Below are positions 12,560 through 24,869 of a stretch of DNA of 64,000 nucleotides, in pieces. The stretch lies in NCBI RefSeq assembly GCF_910589235.1, contig NC_060966.1:1612001-1676000 (forward strand), in the 5' to 3' direction. Each line of letters opens with the position of its first letter. Positions within the stretch are counted from its first letter, which is position 1. Position numbers and translations under genes: made by a program. The DNA comes from Vespa crabro (taxonomy: Eukaryota > Arthropoda > Insecta > Hymenoptera > Vespidae). The notes under the pieces were generated by a model. That model had not been told where the DNA came from. It did no database searches and saw nothing but the letters and a program-made list of their open reading frames with translations.

Positions 12560-13937
12560 TCAAGTGGGAACTCTGACCTTATAGTCATTGATCTTGTGCC
12601 CCTTGCGGCCGCAAAGATAGCAAAGCTTACTGCGAACAGGTCCCTTGCAAAATGCACTATGGTGGCCAATGTCGAGGCAAAGGTAGCATCGGCTTACTTC
12701 TGTTCATCGCTTGACTTTGCAGCTGACGATGCCGACCAGCATTCGTCCGGCCTTCAAAAGCTTCGCAGCTTGCTCCTCTTTTATTTGGACTACGGCCAGG
12801 CGTTGCTGCCTCGCATTTGGGTTTGTCACACTTACATCGATTTTCCCGAGTAGTCTGACAAGGTCCTCTTTAGGACCTCCTCGACTTCTGCTACTGATGT
12901 GCAGCAATCGCAGTCCCGCATCTCCAGCATAGCTCTGGGGACCATCTCCGTGATGCTGCTCATATCACCCACTACTTTTCCCAGGGTTTCTGCGAATGAA
13001 GCACTGATTTCCGCAGTAGCACTCTTGAGATCGAGGAGAACCCCTCGCTTTCTTGTCTGCCGGCCTAATCTAACGTGTACCACTGTAGTGCTGAACTTGA
13101 TGCGCTGGTAGATAGCTCCGACTACGTTTGCGTAGGTTTTACCTTGGGCAGGTTTCTGAATCGCGACGGGCTTCGTTCTTCTTCTCGGCTTGTCCTCCGA
13201 TTTGCTCGGCTTCCTTTCCTCCTGCGGTTGGGGTTTCGTCACCTTCTTCATTAGTTTCTTTTTTCCTCATATTCTTGACGACCTCCGTCAACTTGATGGT
13301 TTCTGTCGTCGTTGCCTCTTGTCTCGGTCTTTTGAGGCCTTCTTCAGAGAACTGCAGCGGGCTTATGGCAACTATCATGTCTGTGCTAGCATCAGCAATA
13401 GAGTTAGCCCGTGACCGCTGAAAAACTCGGGCGAGGATTCTCGCTCCCTCATTTATCTGTGCTCGAGAGTTATGCAAGGACTCGAAGCTGTCAATTATCT
13501 CCTCCAGTTCTGGGAGCCCTTGCTTAATCACATTGCTTACGTTCGGCTGTCTAATCACAGCCGCCCTCATATTGGCACGGAGGATTTTCGCTTGCTCGAG
13601 TTTCTGTCTCTCTCCATCTTGTGGTTCGCAGGCTGGATATGTGACGTGAAGCCGGAGAATCGCACTCCCTCAGCGGCCCTGGCAGCCCTTTTCCACTTCT
13701 CCAAGTGGATTTCTTCTCATCTTATACTTCCTGGCGCTTTAGACACTCCGTTGGCCAGGAGGCCTACCTGTCGTGCCCTTCCTTATGCATTATCCATAGC
13801 TGTGGCTAGGTTGCCTACACCAAACTCCTGGCAGTTGTATTTTCACGACGGCAGGATCCTGCCCTATCACTACCTAACATCGCCGTTGCGTGGGTGTCTC
13901 TCCCACGCCTTCTTTTGCCTTTCGCTATACTATCCAT
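12560..13937 (-). pseudogene. Retrotransposon ORF1 with two zinc knuckles, broken (copy b)
   Basis: The likely start is the ATG at 13937-13935 (MDSIAKGKRRRGRD), paralleled by copy a. The middle holds a coiled, charged region with many Glu and Lys (about 13570-13140), then a TYANVV segment and a VLLDL segment typical of the region before gag zinc fingers. The first CCHC knuckle is intact (12688-12647, CYLC....H....C). The second (12622-12581) has Tyr in place of its last Cys. A TGA stop lies just upstream of the first knuckle, at 12702-12700, and the frame ends at a stop at 12562-12560. The protein would bind RNA and form the ribonucleoprotein particle. At least one frameshift lies upstream. 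Confidence 0.8.
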
Positions 13938-14172
13938 GATGAGTAATACAATATTGAGAGGCAAGCTCACCAGAGGAAAGGGAAGGAACGGACTGAAGCT
14001 AGTGAGAGACAGAAAGAATAGAGAAATATATTACAGAAGAACAAAAAAAGGAATAGCCGTACAAGAACATTCACTTACCATTCACCCGGCCCTTTTAAAC
14101 TCTTTTAGTCGCCTCTTACGACAAACAGAGAGTACTGCGGGATTATTCTATTTCCCCCTACCTACAAGGGGG

Positions 14173-14826
14173 AAAAATAATATTTATCACCGTATCTCAG
14201 GTCCCGACTGCACTACTCGTCGGAAGGACAGGAATGCTACAATCCTCTTCTTGGGGGGATATTATTAAGGATAATTATATTTTATTATTTTATTATTAAA
14301 CAATATTAGACGAAATTCGAAAATTTCCATCAATATAACCACGATCGCGTCCGCGTTCCTCCAAATGAGGCATAGGTTATATATAACCAGTTGTAAGGTG
14401 TAGCGTGATTTTATTTCCTGCTTATCGAAGCGCTTACAATGCGACAAAGATAAGTATTTCGTAATTATTAATCTTAGCAGTAGTTGCCGCTTGCGCTGGC
14501 GGCAGCGCTGCCATCGTAATCTAAAGTAAATAGCGTTGTATGAGCCCTCGGTGGGTAGTTGAGTCTGCCATCCAGCCGTAGAGTATAGTTCGCGCAACTA
14601 ATATGTAATTGCGACCGAGAAATGGACAAAAACCGAACAAACTTTCACAAACAACTCGATAGGTATTCGATATCCTGTCACGATTATTATCACCACCCGT
14701 TCACAACGTACCAGTTTTCAAGAAAGAAATAAACTTTCGGCCGATAGAGTGGAACAAACCACAAAAAACCGCAAGAAATGCGAGCACACGGCGATACTTC
14801 CGTACCAACGCCATGATAGTAAACAC
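14173..14826. other. Unidentified single-copy stretch between copy b and array block 3
   Basis: About 650 bases that are neither the 9-bp array, the 68-bp satellite nor a recognisable part of the retrotransposon. Copy a meets the array directly at its 5' end, so this stretch is probably not part of the element. It contains a 12-bp perfect palindrome GGCAGCGCTGCC (14501-14512), an A+T-rich start and a mixed right half. The frames over it are short and resemble nothing I know. It may be a remnant of another insertion or of host sequence. Confidence 0.6.
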
Positions 14827-15657
14827 AATAATAATAAAAGTTATAATAATAATAATAATAATAAATAAATAACGATAAAAACAAAATTAACGATAATTAC
14901 TATAATAACGATAATAATAATAATAATTACAATAACAATAATAATAAAAACAACGATTATGACGACAATAACGATAATAACGATTAAAATAACGATAATA
15001 ACAATAATAACAATAAGAATAATATAAAATATAGTAACGATAATAATGAAAATAACGATTATAAGGATAAGAACGATAATAACAATAATAAAGATAATAA
15101 TAATAATATTAATAATAATAATAATAGTAATAATAAAAATAAAGGTAATAACCATGCTAATAATAACAATGATAATTATGACAATAAAGTTAATAACGAC
15201 AATAATAATAATAATAAAAATTACGATAAAAAATATAATAACGTTTATAACGATAATTATAATAATAATAATAACAATAATAATAGTAATAATAACAATA
15301 ATAATAGACATAGAAATAATAATAATAATGATTATGATGATGATACTAATAATAATAATAAAAATAACGATGATAACGATAAATACAATCATAAAAATAA
15401 TAAAGATAATAACGATATTAACGATTGTAACGCTAACAACGACAATAACTACAGTAACGTTAACAAAGATATTAATAATAATAACCGTATTAACTATAAT
15501 AATGATAATTAAGGTAATAACGATTACAACGAAAATAACGTTAGTAATTGTAATAATAACGATAATAACGATATTAATAACGATAATAGCGATAATAACG
15601 TTAATAAATATAATAACAATAATAATTATAATAACGATAAAAACGATGATAACGATA
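14827..15657 (+). repeat. Degenerate 9-bp tandem array, unit GATAATAAC (block 3)
   Basis: About 830 bases of the nonamer on the same strand as the other blocks, ending at the T-run of retrotransposon copy c. It is more diverged than blocks 1 and 2, with more AAA and ATT units. The long isoleucine and threonine frames over it are repeat translation. Confidence 0.95.
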
Positions 15658-16299
15658 TTTTTTTTGATGGACAGAGTATGCCAAACTTTACGCACTAATC
15701 CAAGGAATCTGCTCGTTGGAGGAATTCTTTTGGGTCCCCCATTTAAGTCCCAGGAGTGTCGGGCTTACCGTTGGAATAGGCACTACCGACTAAACACATA
15801 TCCATCCTAGTGGCATAGTGAAACAATCCCGGCACCGCCATATGGCATTACTTCGGGATGGCTCAACATCATCAGGTCCCTTAACGTGACTCTCCCTTCG
15901 GCTCTACATGGCAGGAACCTGGAGCAAAGATGGGCGCGTCTATCCGCCGCCCATCTCCTTCTTCCTACTGCGTATGATGGCCCTGACGTACCAGACCACC
16001 TTGTTCCACTCCTCCTGACCTCGGAGCATTTTCTCTACAACGTTGTCTGGCGAGATGTCTCTGAGGTCCTGCTCCAAGGGGACTCGTTCGGCGCTCTAAA
16101 GATAGTTCGGGTACATCTAAAGAACGTTGCTACTAGACCTGGCGAGCGCCTCGGCCCAGAATTGCGCGCCGTAAAGCATCACTGCTTCGGCGGCGCGCTT
16201 CTATAGACGCCTCTTGAACGGACAGGGACCGTTGACGTTGAATATGTGTGTGATAAACGAGGATATTATTTTTGCCGCATTGTCGGCTGCCCTAATTAT
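15658..16299 (-). mobile_element. Non-LTR retrotransposon copy c, 3' end only
   Basis: On the minus strand this piece carries the end of ORF2 and the 3' untranslated region, finishing in an A8 tail (15665-15658) joined to array block 3. The 3' region from about 15680 to 15960 matches 9210-9490 of copy b. Near 16090-16160 it jumps relative to copy b: the stretch equivalent to about 9630-10090 is missing, so an internal deletion of roughly 450 bp has occurred. Upstream it breaks off near 16300 directly into the array, which fits 5' truncation during insertion or later loss. Confidence 0.8.
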
Positions 16300-17500
16300 T
16301 GTAATGATAATAATAACCATAACAATAATGATAATTTTGTATATAATAATATCGATAATAAAACCGATAATAATTATGATATAAAGAACGATAATAATAA
16401 CAGTCATAATAACTTTAATAATAACGATAGTAATTACGATAATAATTGCTTTAATCATAGCGATATTAAGAGCGATAATAATAACGATAATAATTCCGGC
16501 ATTAATAGCTATATTAATGACGGTAATTGTAAACATAGTAATAACGGCATTAATAAAGGTATAAATATCGATTATAATAACGATAACAATAACGTAATCA
16601 GTAACGGAAGTATGATCTATAATAATAACGATAATTACTACGACAGGTAATACCGTGAACAGTATGTTAATATTGATGATTAAAATATTGATTATAATAA
16701 CGATAATTTTAACGATAGTAATAATCGTAATAATTACGGTAATAATAGCGATTATAATAAGGATAACAATAGCAATAATAATGATTAAATTAACGATAAT
16801 AATTTTAATAACTATAATTGTAATGATAATAATGGCGATAATAATAACGATGATAATTAGGGTAATGAGAACGGTAATAATAACAGTCATAATAACGGTA
16901 ATAATAATAAAAATAATTACGACAGTAATAACATCAATTTTAACGATAATGATGATAATAGCACTTGTAGTAATAACGATGATAATGACAACAACAATAA
17001 CAATAAAGATAACAATATTAATAAAGATAAAAATAACGATATTAATAGCGATAACAATAGCGATAATAATAATAATAAAGATGACGAAAATAATAACGGT
17101 AATAATAATGGCAAGAATAACCATAATAATGACAATAATAATTACGGAAGTAATAACAGTCGTAATAACGATAATAATAACGAGAACAATAACGGTAACA
17201 ATGACAATAATAATAACGATAATAATAACGATATTAATGACCGTAGTAATAACAATAATAATAACGGTATTAATAACTGTATTAATAGCGACATCAATAA
17301 CGAAAATAATAACGATAATAAAAGCGATAATAATAATGATAATAATGATAATACAAATGACGAAATAATAACGGTAATAATAATAGTAATAATAACGGGA
17401 AGAATAACGATAATAATTACGGAAATAATAACATTCATTATATCGGTAATAATAGCTGTCATTTTAACGGTAATAATAACGATATCAATAACTATAACAA
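16300..17500 (+). repeat. Degenerate 9-bp tandem array (block 4, left part)
   Basis: The nonamer is still visible, but units with GGT, CAT and AGT triplets are common (for example runs of ATAATAACGGTAATAATAAC type). It is more diverged than blocks 1 to 3. It grades into the part to its right, where the unit changes. Confidence 0.9.
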
Positions 17501-19010
17501 TAATCATTATAATTATTAAAACAATCATAATAGGCATAATAATAATTTTAATATCTATAATGATTATAATAATATTCATAATGACCATAAAAATCCTAAT
17601 AATCATAATAATAATTTTAATAATTATAATTATCATAATTATCATAATAATCATAATAATCATAATATTGTTCAAAAGAATCATAATAATAATCCTTATA
17701 AACATAACATTTACCATAATAATAATAATAATCGTAATTAATAAGCATAAGAACAATAATCATAATACTAATCGTTATAATGATAATAGATGCAAAAACC
17801 ATAATAATCTTAATAATAATCTTAATTCCCTTAATAATCATAATAATAACCATAATAAACACAATTATAATATTAAAAATAATATTTATTTATTCTATCT
17901 ATCTTATTAAATATGATAATTACAATCATAATCTTAATTATATGCCTAATAATCGTAACAAAAATAATAATAATCATAATAACCATATTAACAATAAAAA
18001 TAAACATTCTACTAATCACATTAACAATAATAAGCATAATAATAGTCATGATGACCATAATAATAAGCATAATAATAATCATAAAGATCACAATAATCAT
18101 AATAATACTAATAATAAACATACCAAACATAATAATAATAATACAATTAAAAAGCACAATAATAATCATAATAACCACAATAATAATAATAAAAATAATA
18201 ATTACAATTATAATCACAATAATTAGCATAATATATGTATTAAACTTAATAATAACGATAAAAATCATAATAAACATAATAACCGTAATAATAATATTGA
18301 TTAACATAATTATCATGACAATAATCATAATAATAATAATACACACAACGAAAATAATAACCAAAATAAACATAATAATTATCATAAAGGCTATAATAAC
18401 CATAATAATGCTTATAAGGATAATATAACTCATAATAATTTTAATAAACATACTAATTATCATGATAATAATAATAATAAAAGTAATCGTGAAAATAATC
18501 AAAATAATCATAATAATAACCATAATAATATTAATAATCTTAATACTAATCGTAATAATATTCACAATAAACATAATAATAATGAAAGCCATGATAATGT
18601 TCATAAAATTATAATAAACGTAATTATAATCATAATAATAATAATGGTCATAATAATGATCACAATAATGATAATAATCATAATGATAATAATCATAATA
18701 ATAATAATTATTATAATAAATATAATTCAAATAATATACTTAATAAGAATAATAATAGCCACAATTATTATAATAATCACAATAATAATCATAATAATCA
18801 TACCCATAATAATAATGATTTTAATAAGTGTAATAATACAGATAATAACTATAATAATAATACTAATAATAATCATAATAACTATAATAATCATTGTAAA
18901 ATTCATAATAACCATAAAATTCAGAATAATATTCACATTAATAATCATAATAATCATAATCATCATAATAATCATAATAATGAATATAAAAACCATAGTA
19001 ATCATAATAT
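17501..19010 (+). repeat. Variant 9-bp array dominated by AATAATCAT (block 4, right part)
   Basis: From about 17.5 kb the ACG triplet of the usual unit almost disappears, and the array is made of AATAATCAT and AATAACCAT units. Replacing ACG by ATC is not the product of simple CpG decay, which would give ACA or ATG. This therefore looks like a separately amplified subfamily. It ends at 19010, where the 68-bp satellite starts abruptly at GGGACTGTCGG. Confidence 0.9.
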
Positions 19011-22000
19011 GGGACTGTCGGATTTAGAAATACGCCGACGAGTCGTACGAAAGTTATGCGAGTGAATCTCGAAACAATGCGACAGTCGTACCTAAAAATA
19101 TTCAGACTAGTCGAGAGAAGGTAATGCGAGTGAATCGTGAACCAATGTGACTGTCGGACTTGGAAATATTTCGAATAGTAGGGTAAAGTCATGCGATTTC
19201 TTCTTGAAAGGTCACGACTTTTGGAATTAGAAATATTCCGACTAGTCGAGGGAAATTTATGCGAATGTCTTGTGAACCAATGCGAATGACAATTTTCATA
19301 ATATTCCGAAATGAGGAAGGATAGTTATGCGAGTACCTCTCCATCCTATGCAACTGTCGGACATGAAAATCCTCAGACTAGTCTAGGGAATATTCTGAGA
19401 GTGCCTCTCGTTCCCCTGAGACTGTCAGACTTAGAAATATTTCGACTAATCGGGGCAAAGTTATGCGAATGCATCACGAATCATTGGGACTGTCGAACCA
19501 AGACATTTTCCCAATAATCATGGAAAAATGCTGATAGTGCCCTTCGAACAAATGCGACTTTCGGACTTGGAAATATTTCGTCTAGTCAAGAAAAAATTAT
19601 GAAAGTTCCTCTCGCATCATTGCATCTGTCGGGCTTGGAAATATTCCGACTAGAGGGTGGAAATTTATGCGAGGGACTTGTGAAAAAATGGGAGTATGGT
19701 CCTTGAAAATATCCCGACTAGTGGAGGGATAGTTACATCTGCGCTCTCTCGAACCAATGCGACTGTCAAAGCTAGAGACATTCCAACTAGTCGATGAAAA
19801 TTTATGAAAGTTCTACTCAGACAAATGCGACTTTCGGACATGGAAATATTCCTACTAGGCGAGGGAAAGTTATGCGAATGCCTCTCGCACCATTGCGACT
19901 GTCGGACTTATAATTATTGTGTCTAGTCGTCGAAAGGTTATGCGAGTTCCACTCGCACCTATGCGTCTTTCGGGCATGGAAATATTCCGAATAGTCGGAG
20001 GAAAGTTATGCGAGAGACAATCGAACCAATGCATCCGTGGAACTCGGAAATAAACCCACTAGTCGGGAAAAGTTATGCGAGAGATTCTAGCACATATGAG
20101 ACAGACGGACTTGGACATATCCGTAATAGTCTGGGATATTTATGCCAGTGCCTCTCGAACAAATGCTTCTGTCGTATTAGGAAATATTCCGACTTGTCGA
20201 GAGAAAATTATGCGTGTGTCCTTGAAACAATGCTGCTGTCGGACTTCTGAACATTCCGACTCGTCGATGGAAAGTTATTCGAGTACCTCCCAAAACAATG
20301 CATCTGTCGTATCTAGATATATTCCAACTAGCTGAGGGATTGTTATGAATGTTCCTCCCGCACCAATGCGACTGTCGGAATTAGAAATGTTCCCACTACA
20401 GGAAGGAAAGTTGTGCAAATAACTCTCGCAACAATGCGTCTGTCGGAATATTTCGACTGGTCGAGGGAAATTTATGCATGTGCATCTCGAACCCATGTGA
20501 CTGTCATATTCGGAACATTTCGACTATTCGATGGAAAGTTGCGCGATTGCTTCTCCAACCAATTTGACTGTCAGACTTGGAATCATTCCGACTAGTCGTA
20601 GAAAAATATGCGATTACCTCTCGAAACAAAGCGACCATCGTACTTGGAAATATTCCTCCTATTCGATGAAAAGTGATGCGAGTGACTTGTGAACCAATGC
20701 GACTGTCGGACTTGGAAATATTTCGACTAGTCAAGAGGAAGTTGTACGAGTGACTCTGGAACCAATGTGCTCCCTGACTTGGAGATATCCCAACTAGTGT
20801 AGAGAAAGTTATGCGAGAAACCTGTGATCCTATGCGAATGACGGATTTAAAATTTTTCTGACTAGTCGAGGAAAAGTTATGTGAGTGACTTTGGATCCAA
20901 TGCAACGTTTGTACTTGGAAATTACAGACTAGGCGAGTGAAACATATGCAAGTGCCACTCGAACTAATGCGGCTGTCGTAGTTAGACATATTTTGACTAG
21001 TCGATAGAAAGTTATGCGAGTAACTTGTCCACCAATATGACAGTCTGACTTGAAAATAACCAGACTAGTCGTGGGTAAGTTATGCGAAGTACTTGTGAAT
21101 CAACTAATGGACTTATAAATATTCCGACTAATCGAGGAAAAGTAATGCGAGTGGCTCTCGAACCAATGCAGCTGTCGGTCTGGAAACAATTCCGACCTCT
21201 CGAGGAAAAGTTATGCGAGTGCCTATTAGACGAATAAGATCGGCGGGCATGGTAATATCCCGTCGGGGAAATATGGTGCATGTTACTCTGGACTTAATAC
21301 GACTGTCGGTCTTGGAAATAATTCGAATAGTCGAGGGAAATTTATGCGATAGCCTTTTGAAACAATGCGGCAGTCGGACTTGGAAGTATTACGGCTAGTC
21401 TAGTGAAATTTATGAGAATGCCTTTAAAACAATACGACTGTTGCAATTATATATATTCCTACTAGTCGATGAAAAGCTATACCAGTTACACTAGAAACAA
21501 AGCAGTTATAGGTCTTAGAAATATTGCGAGTAGTCGAACTAAATTTATGCAAGTGCATCTTGAACCGATGCGACTGATGGATATATTAATATTCCGTCTA
21601 GTCGAGGGAAAGTTATGCGGGAGACTTGTTAACAAACGCGACTATCGGATTTGGTAACATTCCGAATAGTCGAGGGATAGTCATGTGTGTGTCTGTTGAA
21701 CCATTGCGACTATCGGACCTAGAAATATTATCACTAGTCCAGGGAATGTTGGGCGAGTGGTTCACGAAACAATGGGACTGTTTGACTTGGAAATATTCCG
21801 CACAGTCGTGGGAAATTTATGCGAGTCGCTATCGAACCAATGCGATTAGCGGATTTTAATGGAACGGACCACTCGAGGGGAAGATGTGCGAGTGCCTCTC
21901 GCAAAAACGGGACTGCTGGAATTGAACATATTCCTATTAGATGGGGGAAAAAAGTGCAAGATCGTCTCGAACAAATACAACTGTCGGGCACGTTGCTTTA

Positions 22001-24869
22001 CGATTAATCAAAGGAAAGTTGTGCGAGTGCCACTACAGACAATGCGACTGGCAGACTTGGAAATATCCCGTCTAGTCCAGGGAATGTTATCCAACTGCCT
22101 GTCCAACCAATGCTGCTGTCAGACTTCGATTTATTCCAACAAGTCGAGGGAAAATTGTGTGTGTAACTCGTGAAACAATGCAACTGTAGAGGTGGAAGTA
22201 TACCGACGTAGTGCATGGAAAGTTATGCGAATGCATCTCGAAATAATGCGGCTGTCGGGCTAGGAAATATTTTAACTAGTCGAGGGAAAATTATGCAAGT
22301 GCCTCTGGAAACAATGCGGCCGTCGAACATGCTTATATTCCAACTAGTTGGGAGAAAATTATGTGAGTGATTCCCGAACAAATACGGCTGCCGTTCTGGA
22401 ATATATTCCGACTATTCCAGGGTAAGTTATGCGGGAGACTCTAGGGCCAATACGACTGTCGGAATTGGTAATAATCTGACAAGTCTAGGGAAACCTATGC
22501 GTGCGCAACTCATACCAAAACGAATGTCGCACTTGCAACTTTTCCGACTAGACGAGTAAGAGTTATGCGTATGTCTCCTGATCCAATGCGGCTGTCAGAC
22601 TTAGCATTATACCGATTAGACGAGGAACAGTTATACTAGTGACATGTTAACGAAAGCGGCTGTTGGATTAGGAAATATTCGGACATGTTGGTGGAAGTTA
22701 TACAGGAGCCTCTCGAGCAAATGTGGCTGTCGAACTTGGAAATATTCCAACTATTAGAGGGAAATTTATGCGAGTGATTTTTGAAACGATGCGACAATCT
22801 GGCACGGAAATAATTTGACTTGTCGAAAGAAAGTTATGCGACTGCTTCACACACTAAAGCAGCTTTCTGACTTGGAAAAATACCGACTAGTTGAAGGAAA
22901 GTAATGCCAGTGCCACTCGGACCAGTACGACTGTCGGTCTAGGTACTATTCCGCCTAATCGAAGGAAAGATATGCGAGTGCCTCTCAAAACAATGAGGCT
23001 GTCGGTTTTGGAAATATTCCGACAAGGTGACGGAAAGATATGCGAGTGCCTCTCGGGCCAATACGACTGTCAGACTAGATACTATTGCGAGTAGTCGAGT
23101 GAAAGTTATGCCAGTGCTTCGCGGACCAATACGACTGTCGGGCTTTGTTACATTCCCACTAGTCGGGAGAAAGTTATGCGACAGCCTCTCAAACTAAAGC
23201 GCCTGTCGGACATGGAAAGTTTCCAACTAGTCGATGGAATGTTATGCGATTAACTTGCCAACAAATGCAACTGCTGTCTACAGAAATATTCCGATCAGTC
23301 GGGGAAATGATATGCAAGTTCCACTCAAAACAAAGCGACTGTCGGTCTTGTTAATATATCGACTAGTCGATGTATAGATATGCGACTGATTTCTGAACCA
23401 ATGTGACCGTCGGGATTGGAAATATTCGGACTATTCGTAAGAAAGTTACGTGACTGCCTCAAAAACCAACACGTCTTTCAGACTAGGAAAAATTTTGACT
23501 TGTCGAATGTAAGTCATGCAGTGCCTCTCGAACAAACGCGGCTGTCGGACTTGGATATATTCCGATTAGACGAGGGAAAGTAATGCTGTTGACTTGTGAA
23601 ACAAAGTGACAATTGGAATTGGAAATATTCTGAGTAGTCGAAGGAAAGTTAGGCGAGAGACTCTCGAACTAAAATGGCTGTCGGACTTGGAAATATATCG
23701 AACAGGCTAGGGTAAGTTATGCGAGTGTATCACGTACAACTAAGACTGTCGGAAATGATACGACTAGTCCATGGAAATTTATACGAGTGCCACTCGATCC
23801 AATGCGAATGTCGGACTTGGAACTATTATGACTAGAAGAAAAAAAGTTATGCGTGTGGCTTGTGATTCAAAGCGACTGTCGAAATTTGAAATATTCTAAG
23901 TCGAGGGAATGATAAGTGCCTCTCGAACCAATGGGGAAACACACCGACTAATAGGGGAATTCTATGTGATTTCCTCTAGAACCAATGTGGATGGCGGTCT
24001 ATGAAATATTCCGAATAGTCGAGGGAAAGTAATGCTTGTAACTAATGAAACAATCTAGCTGACTGACGTGGAAATATAAATACTAGACGTGTGATAGTTA
24101 TGCGAGTGACTCTTGGCCCAATGCGATTGTCAGGACGGGAAATATTCCGATATATCGACGGATTGTTATGCTAGTGCCTCACGAAACAATGCGGCTGTCG
24201 GACTTGGAAATATTCTAACTAGTTGGCAGAAAGTTACACGAGTGATTCTGGAACCAAAGCGTCTGTCGGACTTGGAAATATTCAGACTATGTGAGGGAAA
24301 TTTATGCGAGTGCTTCCAAAAACAGACTGTTGGCCTTGGAAATATTCGGACTATTCAAGGAAAAGTTATTCGGTTGACTTATGAGCAAATTCGACTGTGG
24401 GGCTTGGAAATATTCCGACCAGTGGAGGAAAATTTATGCGAGTGACACTCAAACCAATAGGACAGTCGGACTTGGAAATATTTCGGCTAGTCATGTGAAA
24501 GATATGCGAGTGCCACTCGAAACAAATTGACTGTTGGTCTTGGAAATATTTCTACTAGTCGAAGTATAGTTATGCGAGTGAATTGTGAAGCAATGAGAAT
24601 GTCTTGCTTGGAAATATTCAAACTAACCGGGAGAAATTTATGAGAGTGCTATTCGATCCAATGCGACTGCTGTACTTGGACCTATTCAGACTTGACGAGG
24701 GTAAGTGACGCGAATGATTCTGGAACCAATGCGGCTGTCGGATGTAGAAATAATCAGACTAGCAAAAGGAAAGTTATGAGAGTGCCTCTCAGACACATGC
24801 GACTGTCAGATTTAGAAATATTCCGGCTAGTCGAGAGAAATATTTCAGAGTTGAGTGTGAACTAATGCT
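19011..24869 (+). repeat. 68-bp satellite array, forward orientation (array S1)
   Basis: Roughly 86 monomers of 68 bp. In this orientation the unit runs GGAAATATTCCGACTAGTCG, then AGGGAAAGTTATGCGAGTGC, then CTCTCGAACCAATGCGACTG, then TCGGACTT. It holds a perfect 10-bp palindrome CGACTAGTCG and a near-palindrome GGAAATATTCC. Adjacent copies differ widely, and some are shortened (around 21100 and 23890-23950). Because 68 is not a multiple of three, open frames drift through all frames, giving recurring shadow peptides such as LEIFRLVEGKLCE. The left neighbour is the variant nonamer array and the right neighbour is nonamer block 5. Confidence 0.95.

Larger units (their letters stand above)
9186..14172 (-). 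mobile_element. Non-LTR retrotransposon copy b, near full length (R1-like)
   Basis: Read on the minus strand, a 5' end in a C-run (14172) is followed by a leader, then ORF1 with two zinc knuckles (13937 to about 12560), then ORF2 with an endonuclease, reverse transcriptase and C-terminal Cys/His region (12456 to about 9521), a 3' untranslated part and an A9 tail (9194-9186). The length of about 5 kb and the two-ORF layout are normal for R1-clade elements. The tail joins the 9-bp array directly. At its 5' side the element meets unidentified sequence (14173-14826) rather than the array. Both ORFs carry stops and frameshifts, so the copy is dead. Confidence 0.85.

Noticed and set aside
14501..14512. 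GGCAGCGCTGCC as a regulatory operator
   Set aside because: A single palindrome in unidentified sequence with no gene beside it. It is recorded only as a landmark.
19011..24869. CRISPR array
   Set aside because: The whole 68-bp unit repeats, with no separate unique spacers; the genome context is eukaryotic.
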